This document shows positions 26,149 to 33,870 of a stretch of 64,000 bases of DNA, piece by piece; position 1 is the first letter of the stretch, and every line of letters begins with the position of its first letter. Below the pieces are notes generated by a model, which was not told the origin of the DNA, did not search any database, and worked only from the letters and a program-made list of their open reading frames with translations. This stretch comes from Catenulispora rubra (GTDB lineage: Bacteria; Actinomycetota; Actinomycetes; Streptomycetales; Catenulisporaceae): positions 1 to 64,000 of the forward strand of contig NZ_JAACYW010000017.1 in the NCBI RefSeq assembly GCF_015356825.1, given 5' to 3'. The position numbers and the translations under genes were made by a program.

Positions 26149-26835
26149 GTGATCGACGGGATTCTGCCGGCGGACGTCGTGGCGATTGAGTCGTACGCCG
26201 ATGCCGACGACCTGTTCCCGGAGGAGGCCGCGCTGGTCGCCCGGGCCGTCGACAAGCGGCGCCGGGAGTTCGCGACGGCGCGCTGGTGCGCCCACAAGGC
26301 GCTGGCCGAGCTCGGGTGCGAGGCCGGGCCGATCCTGGCGGGGCCGAAGCACGAGCCGGTGTGGCCCGAGGGCGTCATCGGCAGCCTGACGCACTGCGAC
26401 GGCTACCGGGCCGCGGCGGTGGCGCGCGCCGGACGCCTGGCGGCGGTCGGCATCGACGCCGAGCCGCACCTGCGGCTGCCGGAGGGGGTGCTGGAGGTCG
26501 TGGCGCGGCCGGAGGAGATCCCGGTGCTGGCGGAGCTGCGCTCGCGGTATCCGGCGACGCACTGGGACAAGGTGATGTTCAGCGCGAAGGAGTCGGTGTA
26601 CAAGGCCTGGTTCCCGCTGGCCCGGCGGTGGCTGGACTTCCAGGACGCGACGGTGCGGTTCGAGCCGGAGGCGCGAACGTTCGTGGCGGAGCTGGAGCAG
26701 GTCGGGCCGGACGTCGGGGGAGTGCCGCTGACGCGGATGAGCGGGCGGTTCGCGGTGGCGGACGGGTTCGTGGTGACCGCGGTGGTGGTGGAAACAAGCG
26801 TGGTGGAAACCAGCTCAGGCCTTGTCCAAAGGTAG
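26149..26835 (+). CDS. 4'-phosphopantetheinyl transferase (EntD/Sfp superfamily)
   Basis: PPTases transfer phosphopantetheine from CoA to the Ser of carrier proteins in PKS, NRPS or fatty-acid systems. The 228-residue form shows RRREFATARWCAHKAL, SLTHCDGYRAAAVA, the Mg-binding VGIDAEPH motif, and FSAKESVYKAWFPL with the catalytic Lys/Glu. I chose GTG 26149 because it gives the usual EntD-type length and has GGGGG upstream; upstream TTG codons are possible. Its location 7 kb from a modular PKS makes it a candidate to activate those ACPs, though such enzymes can also act genome-wide. Confidence 0.9.
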   Translation: MIDGILPADVVAIESYADADDLFPEEAALVARAVDKRRREFATARWCAHKALAELGCEAGPILAGPKHEPVWPEGVIGSLTHCDGYRAAAVARAGRLAAVGIDAEPHLRLPEGVLEVVARPEEIPVLAELRSRYPATHWDKVMFSAKESVYKAWFPLARRWLDFQDATVRFEPEARTFVAELEQVGPDVGGVPLTRMSGRFAVADGFVVTAVVVETSVVETSSGLVQR

Positions 26836-26979
26836 GCAGGGCACTGAGACCTCGGCCAAGGTGAGTGAAGCCCAGCGTGTCCCGGCGACGAGACAGGGAA
26901 CGTCCCCTCGCGCGTGCGCCGCTGGGCCTTCCGTCCGCCACCGAGCGCGGCGTCATCCGAGGAGTCCAGGGAGGCCCCC

Positions 26980-27636
26980 ATGTTCGTACCCGGTCACTAT
27001 CGTGCGCCCGACGCCTCATGGATGATCGAGGTCCTCCATGACAATCCGCTGGCCCTGATGACGAGCAACGGCCCGGCCGACGGCGTCCCGTTCGCCACCC
27101 ATCTCCCGTCGATCCCGGAATCGCTCGTCACCGAGGCGCCCGACCTGGTCGGCAGCGTCCTGCTGGGCCACCTGAACCGGGCGAACCCGCACTGGGCGGC
27201 GCTGGAGGACGGCGGCGCCGTGCTGCTGACGTTCACCGGGCCGCACGGCTACGTCACGCCGACCGCCTACGACTACACCCCGGCCGCGCCGACCTGGAAC
27301 TTCACCTCGGTGCACGTGCGCGGGACGGTGTACAAGATCGATACGCTCGAGGAGACGCTCGACGTGGTCAAGGCCACGGTGAAGACCTTCGAAGGGCGCT
27401 TCGGCAGCCAGTGGGACATGACCGAGTCGGTGGAGTACTTCCGCCGCATCGTCCCCGCGGTCGGTGCCTTCCGGGTCCACGTGACCGGAGCCGAGGGGAT
27501 GTTCAAGCTGAGCCAGGAGCAGAGCGATCCGGTCCGTGCCCGGGTGGAACAGTCCTTCCGCGCGCACGCGGACACCCGGCGCCAGGCCGTGGGGGACCTG
27601 ATGAACCGCTTGCCCGACCCGGCCGGGTCGGCCTGA
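26980..27636 (+). CDS. PaiB-like FMN-binding protein
   Basis: The 218-residue protein belongs to the FMN-binding split-barrel PaiB family. It begins MFVPGHYRAPDASWMIEVL and contains PFATHLPSIPES, GHLNRANPHWAAL and the YVTPTAYDYTPAAPTWNFTS block that is diagnostic of the family. Bacillus PaiB was described as a negative regulator of sporulation and protease genes; many homologues are uncharacterised. ATG at 26980 has GGGAGG upstream. Its stop lies within a 9-bp repeat tract. Confidence 0.88.
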   Translation: MFVPGHYRAPDASWMIEVLHDNPLALMTSNGPADGVPFATHLPSIPESLVTEAPDLVGSVLLGHLNRANPHWAALEDGGAVLLTFTGPHGYVTPTAYDYTPAAPTWNFTSVHVRGTVYKIDTLEETLDVVKATVKTFEGRFGSQWDMTESVEYFRRIVPAVGAFRVHVTGAEGMFKLSQEQSDPVRARVEQSFRAHADTRRQAVGDLMNRLPDPAGSA

Positions 27637-27694
27637 CCTACCTGACCTACCTGACCTTCCTGACCTTCCTGACCGGCCTGCCCGACCTGCCTGA
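27632..27694. repeat. 9-bp tandem repeat CCTGACCTA/CCTGACCTT at a gene end
   Basis: Five clear 9-bp units (CCTGACCTA twice, CCTGACCTT twice, CCTGACCGG) followed by two decayed units begin at the stop codon of the PaiB-like gene. The unit shares GACCTAC with the repeat at 24497 on the opposite strand. Confidence 0.75.
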
Positions 27695-27726
27695 TCCGGC
27701 CGGCCTGACCATCGGGCGACATGGAA

Positions 27727-27772
27727 GAGCCGGCAGCCCACCGCCGGCGACCGGCGGACGCGCTGCCGGCTC
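27727..27772. terminator. Bidirectional double-stem terminator
   Basis: An outer 11-bp stem (GAGCCGGCAGC at 27727-27737 with 27762-27772) encloses an inner 7-bp stem (CCGCCGG at 27741-27747 with 27751-27757, CGA loop). It lies between the converging PaiB-like gene and the type II thioesterase, so it can end both transcripts and marks the left border of the biosynthetic cluster. Confidence 0.75.
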
Positions 27773-27793
27773 GCCGGCGGTGGGGTCACCGGC

Positions 27794-28573
27794 TCACGGT
27801 ACGGTCGCCGTCCGGGACTTCCGGGCCTTGACCTCGGCGAGGACGCCGCTGAGGTCGGCCAGCAGCGCGGCCTCCTCGGCCCTGAGATAGAAATGCCCGC
27901 CGGGCATCACCACGAGCCGGAACGAGCCCCGGGTCAGGTCCGCCCAGCGGTCCATCTGCTCCGGGGTCACCTCGGTGTCGACGTCGCCGGTGTAGCCGTA
28001 GATGGGACAGTCCAGCAGCGGGCGCTCGCCGCCGTCGAAGTTGTCCACCAGGCGGTAGTCCGCACGGATCGCGGGGAGCACGAGCTCGCGCAGGGCCTCG
28101 TCGTCGAAGACCGCCGAGCGGCTGTCGTCGAAACCCACGATGTGCGCGATGATCTCAGCGTCGGAGCCGGAGATCATCTTCCGGCCGGGCAGCAGATGCG
28201 TGGGCCGGCGCCCGGACACGCACAAGGCCGCCGGCGGCCTGCCCTGCTCCTGCAGACGCAGCGCCACCTCGTGCGCGACGGTGGCCCCCATGCTGTGGCC
28301 GAACAGCACCAGCCGGTACCCGCTCAAGGCCCTGATCCCGTCGGCGATCTCGTCGGCGAGGTCCTCCAGCCGGGGCGGGATCGGATCGCGCAGGCGGTCC
28401 TCCCGGCCCGGGTATCGGACGGCGAGCAGGCCGACGTCCGACGGGAGCCCCTTGGCCCAGGTGTGGAAGGTGCTCGCGCCCGCGCCGGCCGGCGCGAAGC
28501 AGACCAGCTTGGTCCGGCACCCGTGATCGTCGCGGTAGCGCCGGATCAGTAGTTCGTCGTCCACGGACGTCAT
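27794..28573 (-). CDS. Type II thioesterase (canonical Ser-His-Asp)
   Basis: This discrete alpha/beta-hydrolase removes stalled or wrong acyl groups from PKS/NRPS carrier proteins. Over 259 residues it shows CFAPAGAGASTFHTWAKGLP, the RYPGREDR motif, the nucleophile elbow LFGHSMGATVAHEVA, the Asp region GYTGDVDTEVTPEQM, and the catalytic His in MPGGHFYLRAEE. Its ATG overlaps the stop of the N-monooxygenase by four bases, so the two are coupled. The second thioesterase-like protein of the cluster, at 33118, lacks these catalytic residues. Confidence 0.93.
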   Translation of the reverse strand: MTSVDDELLIRRYRDDHGCRTKLVCFAPAGAGASTFHTWAKGLPSDVGLLAVRYPGREDRLRDPIPPRLEDLADEIADGIRALSGYRLVLFGHSMGATVAHEVALRLQEQGRPPAALCVSGRRPTHLLPGRKMISGSDAEIIAHIVGFDDSRSAVFDDEALRELVLPAIRADYRLVDNFDGGERPLLDCPIYGYTGDVDTEVTPEQMDRWADLTRGSFRLVVMPGGHFYLRAEEAALLADLSGVLAEVKARKSRTATVP

Positions 28574-29904
28574 CCTCCGAACTCGGCGAGGACCGGGCCC
28601 TGGGCGTCCTGGTCGGCGCGCCGGGCCACGATCGAGTCGATGATCTCACCGCTGCGCAGCGCGATGTTCGACAGCAGCGAGGAGGCCAGGCCGTGGCTGT
28701 GCTCGGTGCCGCCCTGCAGGTAGATGCCGCAGCGCAGTTCGGGAGCGGTGGCTATGCGGTAGTCGCGCTCCATACGGTAGCGGCCCGACTCGTCGCGCAG
28801 GCACAAGCGGTCCAGTTCGCCGAGCAGGCCCGAGGGGTTCATCGCGGCGTAGCCGGTCGCGCAGACCAGGGCGTCGACGTTGAGGTCGCGGATCTCGGCG
28901 CCGGGGCCTTCCTGCAGGGACACACGGGTCTCGGTGCCGACGCGCTTGACGCCGGCGACCCGCGTCAGGTTGATGAACTCCAGGCGCTTGACGCCCTGGA
29001 TCTCGTCGTCGTACCACCGCTGGTACAGGCCCTTGATGACGTCCTCGTCGACGACCGAGTAGTTGGTGTTGCGGTGGTACCGCCAGAACGTGTCCCGAGT
29101 GCGGTCGCTGCCGAAGTAGTAGTCGTCGACGGCCTCGGGGTTGAACACCTGGTTGGCGAACGGTGAGTCGTCCGAGATGGGGTAGCCGTAGGCCGGGACG
29201 ATCGCGTGCACCTGAGCGTGCGGCAGCTCGTCGTAGAGGAACCTGACGATCTCCGCGGCGCTCTGGCCGGCTCCGGCGACCGCGACGCGCCGCAGTTCGC
29301 GGGGGTCCATCGTGCGGTACTTCTCCAGGAACTCCGAGCTGTGCCACACCCGCTCGTCCCGGCTCACCCCCTCGGGCATGCTCGGCACCAGCCCGGTGGA
29401 GATGACGACGTTGCGCGCCAGGACGGTCCGGCTGCCCCGGCCGGCGGTGTCGGCGACCTCCAGCTCCAGCACCGGCCGCTCCGGCGCGGCGTCCGGGGCC
29501 AGCCGGATCGACCGCACCTCCGAGCCGTAGGAGACCCGGTGCGCCACCCTGGCCTGCGCCCAGTCCAGGTACTGGTGGAACTCCTTGCGCGTGGGGAAGA
29601 AGTCCTGGTTGTTCACGAACTGCAGCAGCCGCCCCGACGCGTGCAGGAAGGCGATGAAGCTGAAGCTCGACGTCGGGTTGCGGAAGGTCGCCAGATCCTT
29701 GAGGAAGGAGATCTGCATGGTGGTCGACGGCAGCAGCATGTTGCGGTGCCAGCCGAAGGCCGCCTGCCGCTCCAGGAACAGGCTGCTGATCCGGCTCTCC
29801 GGAGCCTCCGTCCGCTGCTCCTCCAGGGCGATGGCAAGCGACAGGTTGGACGGACCGAAACCGACGCCTACCACGTCGTGGATATCGTGTTCACTCTCAC
29901 TCAT
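28570..29904 (-). CDS. L-ornithine/L-lysine N-monooxygenase (SidA/PvdA/KtzI family)
   Basis: This FAD/NADPH enzyme hydroxylates the side-chain amine of ornithine or lysine. It has 444 residues with the FAD motif VVGVGFGPSNLSLAIALEE, the substrate-region blocks FLKDLATFRNPTSSFSF and FFPTRKEFHQYLDWA, the NADPH motif VAVAGAGQSAAEIVRFL, and the late VCATGYAAMNP. The RNPTS-SFSF form is nearer to ornithine than lysine enzymes, but that is a judgement. Products feed hydroxamates or, in KtzI-type pathways, piperazate N-N bonds. ATG at 29904 has GGGAG upstream; TTG 29907 is less likely. It is translationally coupled to the type II thioesterase, linking it to the PKS cluster rather than to an iron-uptake locus. 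Confidence 0.92.
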   Translation of the reverse strand: MSESEHDIHDVVGVGFGPSNLSLAIALEEQRTEAPESRISSLFLERQAAFGWHRNMLLPSTTMQISFLKDLATFRNPTSSFSFIAFLHASGRLLQFVNNQDFFPTRKEFHQYLDWAQARVAHRVSYGSEVRSIRLAPDAAPERPVLELEVADTAGRGSRTVLARNVVISTGLVPSMPEGVSRDERVWHSSEFLEKYRTMDPRELRRVAVAGAGQSAAEIVRFLYDELPHAQVHAIVPAYGYPISDDSPFANQVFNPEAVDDYYFGSDRTRDTFWRYHRNTNYSVVDEDVIKGLYQRWYDDEIQGVKRLEFINLTRVAGVKRVGTETRVSLQEGPGAEIRDLNVDALVCATGYAAMNPSGLLGELDRLCLRDESGRYRMERDYRIATAPELRCGIYLQGGTEHSHGLASSLLSNIALRSGEIIDSIVARRADQDAQGPVLAEFGG

Positions 29905-29969
29905 CAAGAATTCTCCCGGTCGTCTGCCATGTGTTTTTCGCTGCCTGAAGGCTCAGGTCACATATGTAA

Positions 29970-29995
29970 TCTCTGATTTTGTGTCAGAGAATTGA
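29970..29995. promoter_or_regulatory. Palindrome TCTCTGA-N7-TCAGAGA with motif TCAGAGAATTGA
   Basis: A perfect inverted repeat with 7-bp arms lies about 66-86 bp upstream of the N-monooxygenase start. Its right arm begins TCAGAGAATTGA (29984-29995). That 12-mer recurs with one change, inverted, just upstream of the LmbU-family gene. The location and sharing suggest an operator for the cluster regulator. Confidence 0.5.
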
Positions 29996-30065
29996 GAGGT
30001 AGTTCGGTCTCTCATATGCATTGTCCGGGGCGGTTGTCAGGCGGCATAGAGCGGGCTGTCCGCTT

Positions 30066-30099
30066 GTCCCGGGTGTCCCGCCGACGGGACACCCGGGAC
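30066..30099. terminator. Strong hairpin, perfect 15-bp stem
   Basis: Arms at 30066-30080 and 30085-30099 (GTCCCGGGTGTCCCG and its complement) pair perfectly around a CCGA loop. No U-tract follows. It lies in the intergenic region upstream of the N-monooxygenase with no upstream leftward gene to terminate. It may shield the leftward promoter from antisense transcription or act in another regulatory role. Confidence 0.55.
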
Positions 30100-30829
30100 C
30101 CGGCCGTTCGGCACGGTCGATGGTGAGCGGATCTCGCTCAGCAATCCACGGGATTCCACATGTGCCTGCTCGGAGCGGGGTTCGTCGGCGCCCGGCACCG
30201 ATGATCGCCGGAGGCAGGGTTTGCCCGCAGGGGTTTCCATGAAGTTTCAACAGTCTTGACTCCGGTCGGGTTCGGAAATCCACCAGACCGATCTCGAAGG
30301 CCGGCGATGACGGGAAATCCAGCGCGACGCCGAGAGCGGGCAGGTCGAGGTGCCGGCGGGCCGGTAGGCGGTCGGTACGCAGATGGACCGGATGGTGTCA
30401 TCGCCGACGGGCCTCTTCGATCTTGACCTTGACGGGCCGACCCGAGACGGCTTCACGCGATCCGCCCGTACCCGGCGCCCCGGTGATCACCGTCGGCCGC
30501 GGGGCGGCGCGCGTCGGGCCGGCCGGGGGAAGCGGATGACAGATTCCTGAGAAATTGCCGTGGATTGACGTGGCATGTTTCGGGCTGCGACTCGTCCTTG
30601 TTTGTCCCAGCGCATTGTGATTCCCCCCTTTTGCCAACATAAAGATCGACTACCGAGAGGCGCCGGTCGGTCGCACAGTTGTTGCAGGTCCGGGGCCCGG
30701 ATGTGCTTCCGCACGCTTTCGCCAGGCGCAGCGGAGCGTGACCGGATAACATCGGCCATTGACACCGTCCGCGCACCGGGCGGGTTCCTAAAGCCTTTTT
30801 GGCCATGCCTCCTCATGCTAGGTTGAATG

Positions 30830-30841
30830 TCAGTTCTCTGA
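30830..30841 (-). promoter_or_regulatory. Second copy of motif TCAGAGAACTGA
   Basis: On the minus strand this reads TCAGAGAACTGA, an 11 of 12 match to 29984-29995. It lies 43-54 bp upstream of the LmbU-family start, in the expected place for regulator binding or autoregulation. It lacks the matching left arm found at 29970. Confidence 0.45.
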
Positions 30842-30883
30842 GATGTATCTGCAGGTGAACGAAACTGCAACCTAAGGAGACGC

Positions 30884-31618
30884 ATGCTTCACGGGGACCC
30901 GTCTGTGCAAGCCCGGAAAGACGTGGCGAGAGGCGACAGAGACCTTGGCAGCGCATTGGACACCTCGACATTCATAACGAGGCGAGGTCTGCGACTGCCC
31001 AGGCGGATGGCGTTCGAGAAATGGGTGGGAATCGGCAACTACTTGTCCGGGGTGATGTCGGCCTCGTCGTGGTGCCTCGGGGACTGGCTGGTCTACGGGG
31101 AGGCGACCTTCACTGGAAGATACCGCGATGCGATCGAATTGACCTCACTGGACTACCAGACACTGCGAAATCACGCTTGGGTGGCCCGGAGTTTCCCGAT
31201 GTCTCGTCGCCGGGACAGATTGAGTTTCACCCACCACGCCGAGGTGGCGGCCCTTCCTGAACCCGAACAGGATTTCTGGCTGCTGAAGGCCGAACAGCAC
31301 GCGTGGTCGGTCAAGCGGCTGCGCCGCGAGGTGCGGGCCAGCCTGGTGGAACGGAACACCGGCGGCGTGGGCCAGCTCCCCGACGAGGCCCAGAACGTGC
31401 ACCAGCTCCCGGTCAGGGCCGGCGACCCGACGCCCGCCACCTCGGCGGAAGGCACGGTCTCGCTCAGCGTGTCGGTCCCCCCGGACTGTCTTGAGTTCTG
31501 CCTGGCGACGGCCAACAGACTCGGTCTCAACCTCGACGCGTGGGTCGCCCAGATCCTCGTGGCCGTGGCGGAAGCCACCGGCGAGCGCAACGATCTGCAT
31601 TTGCCGCAGATCGGTTAG
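30884..31618 (+). CDS. LmbU-family transcriptional regulator
   Basis: The 244-residue protein matches the LmbU/HrmB/NovE family of cluster-specific regulators found with lincomycin, hormaomycin and aminocoumarin genes. The diagnostic central block is present: SASSWCLGDWLVYGEATF, then LTSLDYQTLRNHAWVARSF, SRRRDRLSFTHHAEVAAL and EQHAWSVKRLRREVRASL (about residues 60-160). The C-terminal third (SVSVPPDCLEFCLATANRLG) is less conserved. The ATG at 30884 has AAGGAGA upstream. I see no in-frame TTA codon, so no bldA dependence is indicated. It sits at the head of the PKS cluster and probably activates it. Confidence 0.88.
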   Translation: MLHGDPSVQARKDVARGDRDLGSALDTSTFITRRGLRLPRRMAFEKWVGIGNYLSGVMSASSWCLGDWLVYGEATFTGRYRDAIELTSLDYQTLRNHAWVARSFPMSRRRDRLSFTHHAEVAALPEPEQDFWLLKAEQHAWSVKRLRREVRASLVERNTGGVGQLPDEAQNVHQLPVRAGDPTPATSAEGTVSLSVSVPPDCLEFCLATANRLGLNLDAWVAQILVAVAEATGERNDLHLPQIG

Positions 31619-31885
31619 GCCCCCCACTATTCCTCGACCGGCTATTGTCGGTCGTTCAGAGCCGCCCGCCTACTAGCACTATCAGTGGCGTGCGGCATCT
31701 TTGTGATACCCGTGGTTCCGAATCGGCCGCTGTCTTGTCGGCGGGACGGCTGTGTGGTCCCACCTGCCAAGACGGCGGCGTCGGCCCGGGTAATGGAGAT
31801 TCCTCCGAGAAATGTGGTTTCTTTGCTGCCGGCAGCAATTCGCTTCTGGCTGCAATCCACTCCAGGGAACAGGGAGGGCACCGCC

Positions 31886-33121
31886 GTGAGGTTGACGCCC
31901 GGTACCGGCCAGGAAACCGACCTCGACCGCGTCGACTTGTTCGACCTGGACCTCTACAGCTCCGGCGATCCGCACCGCGTCTGGGACGTGATGCGCGCCG
32001 AGGCGCCCCTGCACCACCAGGTGCTGCCCGACGGCCGGGAGTTCTGGTCGGTGACCCGGTACGACGACGTCTGCCGCGTGCTCGGCGACCACCGGTTCTT
32101 CACCTCCGAGCGCGGCACGGTGGTCACCCACCTCGGGGTCGACGACGTCGCCGCCGGCACTCTGCTGACCTCCACCGACCCGCCGCGGCACAGCCAGGTC
32201 CGCCGGGCGATCGGCACCATGCTCACCGCGCGGGCCGTGGCGCCGTGGGAGGACCGGATCCGGGCGGCGGTCGGGCGCTTCCTCGAACCGGCGCTCGACG
32301 GCGGCGTCTTCGACCTCGCCGAGCGGGCGCTCCGCCTGCCGATGGTCGTCGCCGGCCCGGTGCTGGGGATCCCGGAGCCGGACTGGGACAAGCTCGTGCA
32401 GCTGACCGCGATGGTCACGGCCCCCTCGGACCCGCACTTCCAGCTCGGCAACGAGGCCTCGACGCTGGCCATCTCGCACCACGAACTCGTCACCTACGTC
32501 ACCGAGTGGGTCAGGGCACGGCGTTCCACCGGCGGCCGGGACGGCAGCCTGCTGGACCACCTCATGAACGTCAGCGTCGGCGGTGTGCCGCTGACCGACG
32601 AGGAGATCGCGCTGGACGGCTACAGCATCCTGCTGGGCGCCAACGTGACGACCCCGCACACCGTTTCCGGCACGGTGCTCGCGCTCATCGAGCACCCCGA
32701 ACAGTTCGCGAAGGTCAAGGCCGACCCCACGCTGGTGCCGAACCTGGTCGAGGAGGGGCTGCGGTGGACCTCGGCCGCCTGCAACTTCATGCGCTACGCG
32801 GTGGGCGACACCCCGATCGGCGGGGGCGTGGTCCCGGCCCGCGGCGCGGTCGTCGCCTGGATCGGGTCGGCCAACCGGGACGAGTCGCAGTTCCCTGATC
32901 CGCACGAGTTCGACGTCACCCGCAACGCCGGCCGGCAGATCGCGTTCGGATTCGGGCCGCACTACTGCATCGGGGCCCCGCTGGCCCGGCTGACCCTGCG
33001 GATCTTCTTCGGCGAACTGCTGCGGCGGTTCGGATCCGTCGAACTCGCCGGCGAGCCGGAGCACCTGCGCTCCTACTTCATCGCCGGCATGACCCACCTG
33101 CCCGTCGTCGCCAAGAAATGA
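31886..33121 (+). CDS. Cytochrome P450 with atypical I-helix
   Basis: This is a 411-residue P450 and probably a late-stage tailoring oxygenase. The haem-binding loop is FGFGPHYCIGAPLARL, and the ExxR motif is in LVEEGLRWTSAA. The I-helix reads ILLGANVTTPHTVSG. Relative to the usual AGx(E/D)TT, the acidic residue before the Thr pair is Val, while the Thr remain. Loss of the acid normally impairs proton delivery, so an altered mechanism or substrate-assisted chemistry is possible. The GTG at 31886 has AGGGAGG upstream. The 267-bp gap after the LmbU gene holds its promoter region but no obvious palindrome. Its stop overlaps the next start. Confidence 0.92.
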   Translation: MRLTPGTGQETDLDRVDLFDLDLYSSGDPHRVWDVMRAEAPLHHQVLPDGREFWSVTRYDDVCRVLGDHRFFTSERGTVVTHLGVDDVAAGTLLTSTDPPRHSQVRRAIGTMLTARAVAPWEDRIRAAVGRFLEPALDGGVFDLAERALRLPMVVAGPVLGIPEPDWDKLVQLTAMVTAPSDPHFQLGNEASTLAISHHELVTYVTEWVRARRSTGGRDGSLLDHLMNVSVGGVPLTDEEIALDGYSILLGANVTTPHTVSGTVLALIEHPEQFAKVKADPTLVPNLVEEGLRWTSAACNFMRYAVGDTPIGGGVVPARGAVVAWIGSANRDESQFPDPHEFDVTRNAGRQIAFGFGPHYCIGAPLARLTLRIFFGELLRRFGSVELAGEPEHLRSYFIAGMTHLPVVAKK

Positions 33122-33870
33122 ATGACGTCATGACATCCGGTACCACCTCCACCCGGTCGCCGTGGTTCCTGCGGCCGCCGGCCCCGTCCGGCCCCGCCGC
33201 CCGGATCTTCTGCTTCCCTCGGTCCGGGACCGGCGCCTCGGCCTTCAGCGCGTGGCCAGCTGCGATCGGCGAGGCGGAGGTCTGCCCGATCCAGTTCCCC
33301 GGCCGCGAGAACCGGCTGGCCGAACCCCACTACGGCACGTACGAAGAGCTCGCCGACCGCCTGGTCGAACCGCTGACGCCGCTGCTGGACCGCCCGTTCG
33401 CGTTCTTCGGCCACTGCGCCGGCGCGATGCCGGCCTTCGAGACCGTGCTCCGGCTCGCCGAACGCTCGCTGCCGCTGCCGAGCTGCCTGATCGTGTCCGG
33501 CCAGCCGGCGCCGCGGCACGCCGGCAGCGACCGGATGCTGGCCATGAGCGAGGCCGAGCTGCGCGCGGAGCTGGAGGCGGTGGTCCGCGGCCGGGGAATC
33601 GAGCCGCGGCCCGACATGATCGATCTGGGCATGCTCACACTGCGGGGCGACGTCGCCGCGGCGCGCGCCTACCGGCGGGACGAGCCCGTCGCAGTGGGCT
33701 GCCCCATCGTGGTCCTGCAGTGGCGGGACGACCCCGACGTGAGCACGGACCACATCCAGGAGTGGCGGCGCTACGCGGACTCGGTCGAGATCCGCGTCGT
33801 CGACGGCGGGCGCCAGGACTTCGCGACGCCGCCGGAAGAACTGAGCAAGGCGCTGGTCGGATGGATATGA
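33118..33870 (+). CDS. Type II thioesterase homologue with Cys nucleophile and no catalytic His
   Basis: The 250-residue alpha/beta-hydrolase is clearly of the type II thioesterase family: IFCFPRSGTGASAFSAWPAA, then PIQFPGRENRLAEPHYGTYE. The nucleophile elbow reads FFGHCAGAMPAFE, with Cys in place of Ser. The C-terminal motif, normally GGHF, reads GGRQDF, so the catalytic His is absent. The Asp region (LQWRDDPDVSTDH) remains. It may therefore be a transferase, a carrier-binding protein or inactive, rather than an editing hydrolase. It is coupled on both sides, overlapping the P450 stop (ATGA) and the PKS start, so it is made in step with the loading PKS. Confidence 0.88.
   Translation: MNDVMTSGTTSTRSPWFLRPPAPSGPAARIFCFPRSGTGASAFSAWPAAIGEAEVCPIQFPGRENRLAEPHYGTYEELADRLVEPLTPLLDRPFAFFGHCAGAMPAFETVLRLAERSLPLPSCLIVSGQPAPRHAGSDRMLAMSEAELRAELEAVVRGRGIEPRPDMIDLGMLTLRGDVAAARAYRRDEPVAVGCPIVVLQWRDDPDVSTDHIQEWRRYADSVEIRVVDGGRQDFATPPEELSKALVGWI

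Larger units (their letters stand above)
29905..30883. other. Large divergent regulatory region
   Basis: About 980 bp separate the leftward N-monooxygenase from the rightward LmbU-family gene. It holds a palindrome and shared motif near the left end (29970-29995), a strong hairpin at 30066-30099, and the second motif copy at 30830-30841. The stretch 30560-30660 is AT-richer than its surroundings. A 42-codon leftward frame from ATG 30615 (stop at 30487) has a G-rich site upstream and a basic product (MRWDKQGRVAARN...), but nothing supports it as a gene. Otherwise I see no coding. Confidence 0.55.

Noticed and set aside
27637-27726. Possible CRISPR-like or leader-peptide repeat after the PaiB-like gene
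   Set aside because: Repeats are 9 bp, contiguous, without spacers; this is a simple tandem repeat.
30487-30615. Possible 42-residue basic peptide gene on the minus strand
   Set aside because: It has a G-rich site before its ATG, but there is no homology, no conserved motif and an AT-rich non-coding surrounding. Kept only as a note in the intergenic entry.
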